Origin: Kondoa malvinella
Taxonomy: Eukaryota; Basidiomycota; Agaricostilbomycetes; Agaricostilbales; Kondoaceae
DNA length: 64,000 nucleotides
Direction of reading: 5' to 3'
Assembly: GCA_039545315.1 (NCBI GenBank)
Contig: BCIM01000002.1
Span: forward strand, 1,960,331 to 2,024,330
Both the position numbers and the translations under genes were made by a program. The notes under the pieces were generated by a model. The model searched no databases, was not told where the DNA came from, and was given only the letters and a program-made list of their open reading frames with translations. Shown here one piece after another: positions 49,079 through 59,393 of this stretch (position 1 is its first letter; every line of letters begins with the position of its first letter).

Positions 49079-49116
49079 ATTCGTAATGCTAGGACAATGT
49101 ACATTTCACGAAAAGA

Positions 49117-50899
49117 CTATAGTTGTCCACGAACAGCTTTGTCCATGCTTGATGCAAAGTATTCAATGTTCTTGGTGTTCTATCCGTGCGTTCGGTCTCA
49201 GTCTCGGAAAGACAGACAGCAGAGAAGAACGTACGAGACCTGCCATGGAGATACGGCCGTTGCCTGTCATGTAAACGTGACCCTTCTCGACCAAGGCTTT
49301 GACTTGATCAGCTATGAATAGACAATATGTGAGCACAAGAAAGTCTGCGGAAGGGCAATGACTGACGATTCAGGCTATAAGGAACAAAGCCGCAATTATA
49401 TCAGCACAAAAGGCCGAAAGCACAAGTCTCGTCCTACCCTGTGAAGGAGAACCTATAATCAAGTATGTCAGACTCGGCAATCGGAGAGAGAAGTCGTGTG
49501 CTTACATGCCAATCTGCTGAGTAATGTGATCCCAGTTACCCGGAGTCTTGTATGTCTCGGTCAGTAGCTTGAACAGTCTCTTGCGCATGTCAATCTGTGC
49601 ATCAACTTTTCAAAACCAGCTCGTAAGCAGGACGAAGGAGACGCACGATTCTGTGAGCCATTGTCTGGATATCTTGCTTCCATAGATCAAACATCTTTGG
49701 GTCGTTCAGAATCATAGAGACCTGCTTCTGATTAGCCTTCTTTCCAGAACGAGACCCAACGACTGACAATTCTCGCTCCGAAAGTAGGCGGGTTGGAAAT
49801 TTCCGCTCGTAGCAGGACACTCAGCTGACTGAGAATGCTCTTTGCCTCGTTCTCATCCTTGCCAGTCACATGCAACGCGCCAATCCGCTCTCCGTACAAC
49901 CCAGCATTCTTTGCGAAGCTCTGGCAAACCAACAAAGGAATATTCTGTTCCGCAAAGTACCGCACAGTCCATCCATCATTGTCTAGATCGCCACTTGCGA
50001 AGCCTTGGTATGCGCAATCAAAGAAGGCAAACAGCTTGCGTCGGGTAAAGACTTCGGCTATCTTCTTCCATTGCTCCCGAGTTGGGTCAACACCTGTTGG
50101 ATTGTGTGCGCAAGCGTGAAGAAGGAAGACAGAAGCTTCAGGAGCTGATTCGAGCATCTTATAGAAGCCATCGAAATCAAGGCCGATTGTCTTTTTGTCG
50201 TAATAAGGATAGTCGATTGTCTTTATGCCTAGTTGAGCAAAGATGGATTTGTGGTTCGCCCAAGTTGGGTTGGAGAGGTAAATGACTTTGTCCATGCTCT
50301 TCCATGGTCCGTAATGCCTTGCCAGGAATTCGCCTGCCAAGTGGTTTGCGCCAGTGCCAGAAATAGTTTGGGCAGAGGCAACGCGCTTCTCTTGAATGAC
50401 TGGTGAATTATCTCCTAGGATGAGTTTGGCAGCTGCAGATGTAAAGTCGGTGAGACCGGTAATGGACAAGTATTCGTGGTCGATGTTTGGGTCGTTTGCG
50501 AGAGCTGCTTTGGCCTACCTCGACGCAATTAGACGCTGTGCAAGGCCTCTATATAGAAGTAGCATACCTTCTTGACAACAGGAAGCACCCAAGGCTTGCC
50601 ATCATCGTCTCTGCGCGTTCAATACGTGAGTTAATGGTTCGGCGAGAGGTGCTGATTAGATTCACCTGTAAGCGCCAACGCCCAAGTTGACCTTCTTATC
50701 GTACGTATCAGCTTTGTAGGACGCTGTCAGTTGGAAGATAGAGTCCAGAGGAGCGAGAGGGACATCGTCGAAAATGCCTATGTCGTTTCCCCATTGATAA
50801 GTTTAGCTGCACAGGACAGAGCCTGCGCGACTCACCTGGCATATCTGAAGATGGTTCAAATTGGTTCTTGATGGAATTGAGGCGGTCTTGCACTTGCAT
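49117..50899 (-). CDS. AAT2: Aspartate aminotransferase, probably cytosolic
   Basis: Multi-exon class-I aminotransferase interconverting aspartate and oxaloacetate. Seen: MQVQDRLNSIKNQFEP, VPLAPLDSIFQLTASYKAD, KVNLGVGAYR, LTDFTSAAAKLILGD, ANHLAGEFLARHYGPW, NPTWANHKSIF, HACAHNPTGVDPTREQW, FFDCAYQGFASGDLDND, SFAKNAGLYGERIGAL (PLP Lys), PGNWDHITQQIGMFSFTG, VYMTGNGRISMAGL and, after a final intron, NTKNIEYFASSMDKAV to TAG 49117. There is no presequence at the chosen ATG 50899, hence cytosolic; an open frame upstream lacks an ATG. All catalytic residues I can place are present. Confidence 0.93.
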
Positions 50900-51102
50900 T
50901 CCAGATGGCCGACGTGGTGATAGACGGCTCAAGCTTGAACGTGATTGACATGTACAATTGCCACGAATCTACCTACAGATACCCTACAAATACAGCCCTG
51001 TACACTTCACAGATTCACTGGATACACAGCTCGCCAGCTCTCATTGCTACTCAATCACTGTCCGCCGGCTATCTCCAGCATCAGCTCAAGTTCAGCGGAA
51101 GA

Positions 51103-52529
51103 TCAATCAGTATCATTGCTTACTTTGCATGAAGGCTCAAGTAGCTTTGCTCTCTCTGCGAACAGAGATCAGCTTGAGCAAAGTAGAACAGCGGATAGAC
51201 AAACCAGTAAAGTACGGGTCCAACGCATCAAACGCCTCTCCGTTTTCACACTTGAGCGCCATGAAGAAACGTTCGGCTACCAGATCAGCCGCTTCAGGGT
51301 ACAGATGAAACGCATCTACGAAATTTCAGCCTGTCTCGAGACATCAAAAAAAGCAGACCTACCTCCAGGAGGATAAAAAGCCTGAACCTTTTCATACCCT
51401 AGCTCCTCGTACCAGATCTTGGTCGCATAATTATGATTAACGAAGGTCGAGCCAGTAGCTTTGGCTGTTTTCCAGGCATACCAGACATACAGTCCTCGAG
51501 CGCCAAAGTATTGCGCATGATTGTCCGATTCGCCTGACCAGCCGTTGGTTGCTATATGGCTTGCGATGATGGGAATGGCGCCTGCTGCTCGGATGTCGTC
51601 AATCCAGCGTGTTACATACCTGTTGTGTATGTCAGACAAGCTATTATCGACGAGAGAAAAGCTTACCATTGATACGTATGCACAGTTTCGTTCTTGCCCT
51701 CCTTGATGACAACAATCGTTGCGTTCGGATCATCACTGCCCAAGTCGTTGCGATGATAGCCATCTTCAGGCGGCCATCCTAAATCGCACGCTTAAGCAAG
51801 GCCTCCATGGTGTACGAAAATCACATACCTTCGTCGTTGATGCCCATGCCCATGTAGACCAGATCCCCAGGTCTGAAAGCCGACATTAGATTGCGTCAGG
51901 GCAGGTAGCAGAAAGACAAACTTGATGAACGGTTTCAGTCTATCCCAATCGCCTTCGGTAGTATACGTTCTGGCAGACCTACCAAAAGTATTCAATGCGG
52001 CTATGGAGGAAAGCACCAACGGGACTCACCTTCCGCTCAAAGCTTTATTGTTGATGGGCAGCGTTAGGAAACGATGCATGTATTGACCTGCTGTCGATCA
52101 GCCAATATCTATCGCCGATAGCTTCACATACACCATCCACCTGTATTACAGTCTTGTCAGTGGCAGTCGACAAGCAAGACATCTCTCCTTACGAGTAGGA
52201 CCACCAATGTTCAGACCTTTTGCACACACATCAGCATATTACAATGTATCGACAGAGGAGAGCAGACCATTGATAGCACATGTAGAGTCTCCTACAACAT
52301 GCAGCGTTGGAACAGCTTCGCCCTTGCTTGACCTCCGAGCCATCCCAAGAACTTGGGACGAGCTTGCAAGGCCAGTCAAAGCATCTCCAGAGCTCAAAGA
52401 AAAGATGAGAGCAGTGAGAAAGAATCCTAAGAAGACGGAAAGGAAGTTCCAGCGCTTCGCATAAAGTGGCTTGCTTTCTGAAGGTTCCAGCGCGAGCCCA
52501 GCGCTATAAGGTGGATAGTCTTCGCCCAT
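51103..52529 (-). CDS. Membrane-anchored SGNH esterase (rhamnogalacturonan acetylesterase-like)
   Basis: From MGEDYPPYSAGLALEP, a signal-anchor helix at about residues 28-45 (FLSVFLGFFLTALIFSL) makes a type II membrane or Golgi/secreted protein. The catalytic domain shows LHVVGDSTC (GDS block, nucleophile Ser), ALNTFGRSARTYTTEGDW, PGDLVYMGMGINDEG (block III Asn), YVTRWIDDIRAAGAIPIIAS, and DAFHLYPEAADLVAERFF with the Asp...His pair, after a short intron. This matches CE12-type rhamnogalacturonan acetylesterases, but the GHND box is changed to GIND, so substrate and activity are uncertain. Several introns; the last one (GTTTGT...CGCAG) is optional and changes only the C-terminus. Confidence 0.78.
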
Positions 52530-52639
52530 GGATGAGCACTGGCAAGCTTTGGACGCCAACCAGTGCTCGCTTGCTCCACTGCGAGCCGCGCCTTTTGTGC
52601 TATTTGCGGGTCATGATCGAGGATAAAATAACCAAAACG

Positions 52640-53880
52640 GGTTGCAAGAGCTCGACCACTGTCCCGGCACAGATAAGCCGCCTGACCATGCCTGCATCAC
52701 GATACTATGCCGCTGGACCATATATCAATGATCTGCTGCTCCTGCGTTGCGTCGTCAAAGCGCGATAAACATTCATGCAATACGCTTCGACCTAAAGAAG
52801 CCTCTTTATCGGCTCGCTGGAGCTCTCAAGCATCTCGAGTACCTTCAAGTAGATCTCTGGCTTTGAACTGCAGCAAAAGAGAACAGTTCGGTGGTCTTAT
52901 CGCTTTTCATGTGCGCCCAACATGTTTCGACCATATCTCGCCTCCATCGCGTCTGCTACATTTTTGAATAGCAAGACACTTCTTTGACCATGGTATAGAA
53001 GCTCTGTACACAGCTTTAAGGTCGCACAGCTCATATTGAGCGAGACGATGTTCAATCTGTTCGCGCAACATATTTTCGCGATAATCTAACGATATTTTAC
53101 GAAAAGTGTTTCCGACCGTACATGCATGCACGAAGCGCCTCAAGCTGCTTTAAACGGCAACAAAACTCATCCTATACTCCCAGAGTACTACTGTACCAAG
53201 TCCAGCTCTGCTGCAAGCGATATTGAGGGAGTCGATGTCAAACATTTTTCAAGCGGACATGTCGAATCATGTCACTCACTACATGTCCGGCCATGTCAAA
53301 AGAAGTGTCGGGCCACGTTAAGAGCGCTCGTCTGTCTTCTTCTGTCCTTCTATACTACGTAGGCTACATCTGCAAGTCGACTCTACCCACTCGCTCTATC
53401 TTGAGAGCTGCCCGGCAAACACAACTTCAAGGCAATATACTTCGCAACGATTACCAAGACATATGCACATCTGCTCTCTCTTTGGCAATGCTGTGTTGCT
53501 GCTACTGCGCCTGCGAGCTGTATAGGAGCTCGAGCGTCTTCATGCCTCGCTCAAAGGGAAAGCATTCCTCGCTCGGAGGGAAAGTCTCCGCAACGATTGC
53601 CTCTACAGATCAATGCTTTGGAACAGCAAAGCACTCTTCAAAATGAATTCCCGAATATCGTCACCGAGTTTCGCGCTCTTTACGCTAAATTTGGCCGACC
53701 AGATGTTACTTTCGACCTGTACAGGCTTTTCGGCGACATCCCAAAAATTCCACCAACTTCCCTGGTCAGACAGTCTCCAGCACACCTTGTACGGCGAGCA
53801 AAGTCTCTTGAAGTGCATGATCGTTACCGCGTCAATCACTACCTCGCTCGCAGTGATGCCCGCACGACATTACACAGCAA
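52640..53880 (+). repeat. Dispersed repeat, copy 2
   Basis: The second copy of the 28 kb repeat, same orientation. Homology starts near GGGTTGCAAGAGCTCGACCA (52634) and fades after AGTCTCTTGAAGTGCATG near 53820. A dense run of ATGTC words (GACATGTCGAATCATGTC, ACATGTCCGGCCATGTC) lies at 53258-53300, with a counterpart at 28646-28676. Compared with copy 1 it has a 22-nt extra segment near 53555-53580 and continues into the kinase-like gene. No transposase, reverse transcriptase or terminal inverted repeats seen. Confidence 0.75.
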
Positions 53881-54927
53881 ATCATTCACTTGCACACGCA
53901 TTCGACCGATCTCGACGTCAGAGCTGGCGAGCTCTCCTCGTAGAAGTCAGCTTCGGACTTCGTCTGTCTCCGGCCCACCGGCAAGCTATCTTGTGCCGCA
54001 AGAATCATTCTTCGTATTTCCCGTCCCGGCTACGATGTGCGATGTAGACTTGCTCTTTCCAGTCCTTCTCGCTCTACTTCTAAGCATCATGCTCGCCAAT
54101 GACCCTCTCTACAATGCTCTGATTAAGCAATGCGAACAACAAGTGGCAGCTTGAAAATATGAACTTGTAGTCGGCAACACTTCTTTCGCCAGCGGAAAGT
54201 ACGGAGAAGTCTTTCCTGCAACATGTAATCGCTGGCCAGGTGAACATCTCTGCTTGAAGATCATGGAAGCAGAAGTCATAGGTGGCCGAAGCGATCACGA
54301 AGCGCGTGCTCAGACTCAAGCTGCGCATTTCTTGAATGGCCATGTCCAGAATGTCTGCGTTCCTGTTGTCCTCTGGGACTTTGACTTAGGTCTACACGGC
54401 GATGAGCACTATCGCGCAATCCTGATGTGCTGGGACCAACAAGCAGTCGTAAGTCACAATAGCGTCCTGTCCAACGGTATGCGTACTGACCTGATGATCT
54501 TCAGAGACTTGAAGACGCTGTTCGCCGAGCAAGGATGAACGGCGTCTTGTCACATACGAAGACCAACCGCTATAAGCTCGTTAAAAAGCTCACATTCGCC
54601 TTGATCAAGCTGAACACCGATGGAATGACCTATCGTGAGCCAAGCAAGGCGAATATTCTGCTTCAGCACAAGACAGCAGATAGTTTCGAGATCATCCTCC
54701 TGGACTGGCATCTCAGCCATTGTCCGGGCGGTTCAAGCAATGCGAAGGAGCAGTATGATCACATGCTCCAAGTTCTCAAAACACTGTCCTGTAAGGTTGC
54801 TAAAGAAAGTGTCAAGCAAGCTAATATACGGTACAGTGACGTTCTTGAAGACGACAGCCCTAATCTACAGGACATGCTGAGGGCAGCAAAGAGTCTGCAG
54901 GCTGTTCTTGCTTTGGTGCCCAGATAA
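53600..54927 (+). pseudogene. Degenerate protein-kinase-like gene attached to the repeat
   Basis: A frame from the repeat end (LPLQINALEQQ) runs to TGA 54152-54154; beyond the stop, the same frame goes on with KYELVVGNTSFASGKYGEVF (glycine-rich loop), CLKIMEAE (VAIK-like Lys), a 56-nt intron (54449-54504) joining QQAV to RLEDAVRRAR, and ANILLQHKT...IILLDWHLSH, ending ALVPR. So an N-lobe and part of a C-lobe of a kinase fold. The catalytic loop reads YREPSKANIL, lacking the Asp of HxD, and DFG is replaced by LDW. It resembles fungal FunK1-like kinases in those places, but I cannot assign it. The TGA plus lost residues make an active kinase unlikely. Confidence 0.6.
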
Positions 54928-55504
54928 GGGTGCTCTAGTAGTGGTACTCCGATATGGCTTCTACAATGCAGTGCTGTTTACTGCTCACTTGACCCTCTTC
55001 CCGTACCCTCTCGCGAGCCGGCCTGCATCAAAGAGCTGCACGTCTCAGTGTTGCGGGTATCGTTCTATTTGTCACTTTGGGAGGAGAGAGCAAAACACAG
55101 GAAGGGAGTCTGAACAGAGGCGATAGACAGACGACCTGGGAAAATGTACACCGAAGAAGCTTTCTATCAATTATACTGTGCTATGTCCTAGACATATACG
55201 CGAGACCAATAGCACTAGCTGAGAGACAGCTCTCTAATGACGTTCCATCCTGCAGAGTTCATCGTCAGTCAGATGCGGTGAATATGCACTTGAATCACTC
55301 ACTGCACGGTAGTGAAGTCACAGCTTTTGGACCTTGTCAGCATAGCGCCGTGAGCGTCTGAGGGTGGAAAGCCTACTTTGGAATGTTTGGATGGGCGGGG
55401 ACCGAGACACAGCCGTCATACTGTGTACACGACTTAGCTTTGAAAATATTGGACGATCAATAAGCTTACGACGTTACTGACTTGATTGTAGAATTGGTAA
55501 GAGT
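54928..55504. other. Intergenic, no gene seen
   Basis: No convincing frame or element. It separates the pseudokinase from the 3' end of the small secreted protein gene. TGTACA palindromes occur at 55145 and 55422. Confidence 0.4.
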
Positions 55505-55869
55505 TCACCGTGTTGCAGGCTGGGTCATCTGCTTTGCTCCAGATTGATAACAATTCTGGATGCTGCGATGTTTTGCATCAGGCAAGGTTCAAGCGATAAG
55601 TATCCGAAACGTACATAAGCGGTGACTCTGATGCTCTTGATGCGTTCTTCTGGGGTAAAGTTGAAGTCATATTTCTCGCCAACTGCAAGGATGATGTCCA
55701 CGTCTTCGTTATTCACTTCACTATAGTACTCAATGTTGAGCACATGCTCCGATGCAGTAAGGAGGTTGCGGAGCTTACCCTTGGCAGTTCTCTGCTTATA
55801 CCATTCAACGTATAATGCGTTGGCCAAGGCAGCACAGGGAAGAAGGAAGAGCAATTTTGTGGCTAGCAT
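55505..55869 (-). CDS. Small secreted protein, unknown
   Basis: Two exons give about 101 residues. The signal peptide is clear: MLATKLLFLLPCAALANA, cleavage likely after ANA. The mature part starts LYVEWYKQRTAKGKLRN, contains NIEYYSEVNNEDVDIILAVG and, after an intron with GTACGT donor, NCYQSGAKQMTQPATR. One cysteine remains in the mature chain. No family recognised; such proteins may be cell-wall or effector-like. A GA-rich microsatellite lies upstream (55940-55968). Confidence 0.6.
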
Positions 55870-55939
55870 GGTTGTGTTGTTGTATGGAAGGTGTATTGAA
55901 GGTAGTGAAAAAGCTGATGGGTTGGAGGATTGGTAGATC

Positions 55940-55968
55940 AAGAAGAGAGAGAGAGAGACGAGAGAGAA
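55940..55968. repeat. GA-rich microsatellite
   Basis: A run of GA/AG dinucleotides with one interruption (…AGAGAGAGAGAGACGAGAGAG…) in the 5' region of the small secreted protein gene, on the template strand a CT-rich pyrimidine tract. Confidence 0.7.
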
Positions 55969-55969
55969 A

Positions 55970-56602
55970 TAAGTACTAATAAAGTAGCGAAGGAGACCTC
56001 CAACCCGAGTTTGCCTTCGCAACAACAGCGTGGTGTCTGTCGACGTTCGCGTGACATCTGTCTATGAAACGTCTGGGGTATCGTTGTCTGCATGTTCAGA
56101 TTCAGCCTTCCAGGTTCCAGCAGTGACTCAAGAAGCTGTCAGAATGTGTGCCCCTTGCAACGGCAACACATGGCAGGATGTCGCAGACACAGGCATGACT
56201 ACAGCTGGAAAACGATACGTTCGGAAGAGCAGCGAGCAGAGTAGAAGAAGCCAGTAGTAGCAGACGGACTCGGAGAGTGATAGCCAAAAATGTGAATCGA
56301 GGGGGCATCTGATATCTGATGCCTGGAAATTCCTCGCATCTAGCATACTCAGCAGAGTAGGAGAAGGAGCAGCTTGCGACATCGCCCAGGCTCTCACTGC
56401 GCTGGTCTGCAGTCCTGCTGTTTAGCGCCTGATGCATTGCGTCGAGTTGGAGTCGAGGTTCCTCTTGAAGCTTGAAGCGTGTTGCATTCAAAGCACTCGC
56501 ACACACAGCCAGCACCAGATCATCAAACGCCTACAGCGTCAGCCTGGGATCTAAGCGTCGCCTTCTGTCCTCATCCCGAATCAATGTCCGTCCCGAAGGC
56601 CC
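55970..56602. other. Intergenic, no gene seen
   Basis: Upstream of the small secreted protein gene and downstream of the PNKP gene. Short open frames on both strands show no recognisable protein. Confidence 0.35.
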
Positions 56603-58007
56603 TCATCTCTCCCACTGCTCATGCTTCCTTCCACCGACACACAGTCGCATTGAATAGCCTTTGCGCTCCTCTTCCGTCTCTGGCTGAAAGATCATTTGCA
56701 CTTCCCTAATCTCCGTGAAGCCTTCGTCCAATGTTGGCTTCTCGAACTTTTGCTGAAAGTCTGTGAATGCGACTAGTGGGATGAAAGCTCTTGTTTTCTG
56801 TGGTCGTATAAGTGAGCAGGAAGAAGCAGGTGAAATGGGTAGCACTCACCTGTCCCTCTACTACCGGCTTGACGAAAGCCCGATATAAATTGTTATGCCA
56901 TGCCAGCTTTGCGTCGTTCTCCCACACAAACACCCGACACGCAACATTATGCTTCTTTGCTAGAGCAATATAGCGCGCTCGAGTAGCCTTGTCCCGATTG
57001 GTGTTGTCCACCACACAACTCTTGCCTTGTTGTATTGTCTCACTGACCAGATCGACGCATTTTGGCCACGAGCCTAGGGTATCTTGGTTCACGTGAATGT
57101 ATTCCTGTCGAGATGCAAAGTATCGCTGGAAGAAGGATGTTTTGCCCGAAGCTGGAAGACCAACAAACAGAACGATTTCAGGTTTTAGCAGAGTCTGGCC
57201 TTTTCGAGGAAAAGGAGCTACGATCGGTGTGTTTGATGGTTTGACCAGCGTGCGATGTGGGTCCTCGAGAATAGTAGTAATGTCTAGACCGCGCAGTGTG
57301 TAAGGTTTTGGTTCTTCGCCGAGAAAGTACTCTTCTGGCGTGTAGAACGGAAGACCAATGTTCATAGCGAATTTGCGATCCGTATCTGTTCCACGTCTCA
57401 AACACTCTCTTCCGGCTATCAATTGCAGCTCACCACTATGATCGCCCTTTCGCCCGGCCCCATCACCCACAAAGAAGCTCGAGCTCAAATCAACCTCACA
57501 GCTCGAGATCTGCTCTTTGAAAAGATTCCACATGCCCGGAAATGGTTTACGATGACTGTCTTTCTCGTAGCCAGCAAAGATATAGAAGGGTACATCGAGA
57601 GCACGCGCAATCAACTTGAGCTTCTCCTTAAAGGCCTTTGCTGGCTTGCTTTCTTGATCATAGTTTTGGTTGGAAAAGATGACGAGCTGTTTTCCTGCTG
57701 CATGAAGCTCCTGCAATTTCTTGGGCACGCAGGGGTTCCAGAACACCCAATCATCAGCTTGTCCAGGCCTTGTATGGCCGCTCTTTGGCTTGATCAAGCA
57801 TCCATCCAGGTCAAAAGCGCCCACTTCTCGTCTTGTGAGGTCTGGGTTGCCGTACTTGCCAACGAGACACGTCTTTGGCCGGCCTTTCACTCCGTCATCA
57901 GGTAGCCAAACGAAAGGAGGTCGATTTTCAAAGATAGAGAACAGCTTGGGCTTGACTGCATCAGTTTCTGCGCCCTTGAAATCGGCTTTGCGCTTGACGC
58001 CAGCCAT
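56603..58007 (-). CDS. pnk1: Polynucleotide kinase 3'-phosphatase
   Basis: Three exons from MAGVKRKADFKGAE to TGA 56603. It repairs DNA strand-break ends by removing 3'-phosphates and adding 5'-phosphates. Phosphatase half: GAFDLDGCLIKPKSG (DxDGC/T nucleophile motif), LVIFSNQNYD, PFPGMWNLFKEQ, FFVGDGAGRKGDHS. Kinase half: VLFVGLPASGKTSFFQRYF (P-loop), NQDTLGSW, CVVDNTNRDKATRARYIALA. An intron (GTGAGC...GAACAG) joins DHS to DTDRKFA, another splits VKPVVEG from KTRAFIPLVAF. No N-terminal FHA domain, as in S. pombe Pnk1. Next to REV1, but on its own promoter. Confidence 0.93.
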
Positions 58008-58279
58008 CAGATTCCTGGTACACCGCAGTCTCCCAAGCCAGCTCCTGTTGTATGCTAACAATGAATGTATTGTGTTCTCGTCGAGGTGGTCATCGCGGTA
58101 AGAGAAACAAAGGGACAGGTCGAGACGCGTCATATAGCCTGCTTCACAGAACAGCAAATATCTGTAATTATCCGCGTGCGCAAGTATACTCGTGATACTC
58201 TCTCTGTAATAGTCAACGTTTCCAACGTCGCCCGAAGAACGTCAACTGCCCAAGTCAAGTAATGCCAAAGACGCAATCT

Positions 58280-59265
58280 CTCATCCGACAGTCAGCTGTT
58301 CTTGCCGGAAGACGACCATTTGAGGAATCAAGGCTTCGACTAAGAGGACAGGTCAGGTTTGTAGACGTGCCACAGTAAGCAAGTAACGTACCTCTGTTGT
58401 GCATCTCGATTAGATTACCCTCGAAAACAGGCCGCTGCCGTCGACATTTGCTCAAGTCGAGGTAGAGACCGTCCTCTATCACATCGCTTCTTTCGTTAAC
58501 TGCTGCCTCTTCTTCGTCGACCTCTCGAATTCTCTTTCTGTAAATCTGCACGCGACTATGCTGACCATCGGCGCAAGCTTGGAATTCAGCCTGGACTTGC
58601 TGAGCGTAGTCCATGTGCTCCCGCATGAGCGCAAACGAATCACCAGCTTCCTGAGCTGCGGTGTTGAAGCGTGAAAGAAAGTCTTCTCTTTGCTTTTGCA
58701 GAGGATCCTGCTCCGGAGTACCCATTATCTCGCCTGTCTCTCCAGCTGACTCCGTGGATTCTACTGCATACCGAAAGGGAACAAGTCGGTCGAAGGCTTC
58801 ATTCACTCGGAGGTTCTGCTGGTCGATCACTTGCTGCAGGCGGTTCATCTCGGACAAAACGCGAGCGGATTCGATCTCCCATTCTGCTGCTCGCGACTGA
58901 AAGGCAGCATGAAGGTCGTCCTTAGTCGCCGCACACTCTTGCGTTGCAATCTCTCTGTCCTCCTCGTTCCGCATCATCTCAACCTCTAGCTCAGCCTTTT
59001 GCTTGTCATTCTGCTCGATGTGACTTTCGATAGATACAATGTAATTGTTTGTAACGATCAACTCGAGTAAATGGCGAAAGATGATGCGCAAGTGTGCTGG
59101 TCGCTGCTCTCGTTTAGATCCAGAGCTGATCCCACATTAGCAACGAGTGCATACACTGCTATGAAAAGTAGCTCACCTAGCAAGTGAAGACATGCCGATA
59201 GAAGTCGAAAGGGGGACTACGCTCGTCGAGGCTTGAGGCTCCTGCTCGTCTGACGCTCCAGCCAT
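58280..59265 (-). CDS. Coiled-coil protein, unknown
   Basis: From MAGASDEQEPQASTSVV, two introns lead to SGSKREQRPAHLRIIFRHLL and a long helical region with heptads (HIEQNDKQKAELEVEMMRN, SARVLSEMNRLQQVIDQQN, AQEAGDSFALMREHMDYA, QIYRKRIREVDEEEAAV). After an intron (donor GTACGT) it ends VEALIPQMVVFRQEQLTVG. About 290 residues. Mostly charged, no membrane segment; a structural or kinetochore/cytoskeletal role is possible but not shown. Confidence 0.65.
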
Positions 59266-59393
59266 GGGTATATCCTCACTCAGCGCAAGTGAATCAAGTG
59301 CGGGGTATCAACAATCTGGTACTGGTCGCTGAAGAGTAACCCAGATGAATCATGATGGCAAGACTAGAAATACATTGTACAAGAAAGTAAACG

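Noticed and set aside
50945..51376. Plus-strand frame of 143 codons between two genes
   Set aside because: Covers the intergenic gap and 3' exons of the SGNH esterase; no recognisable protein.
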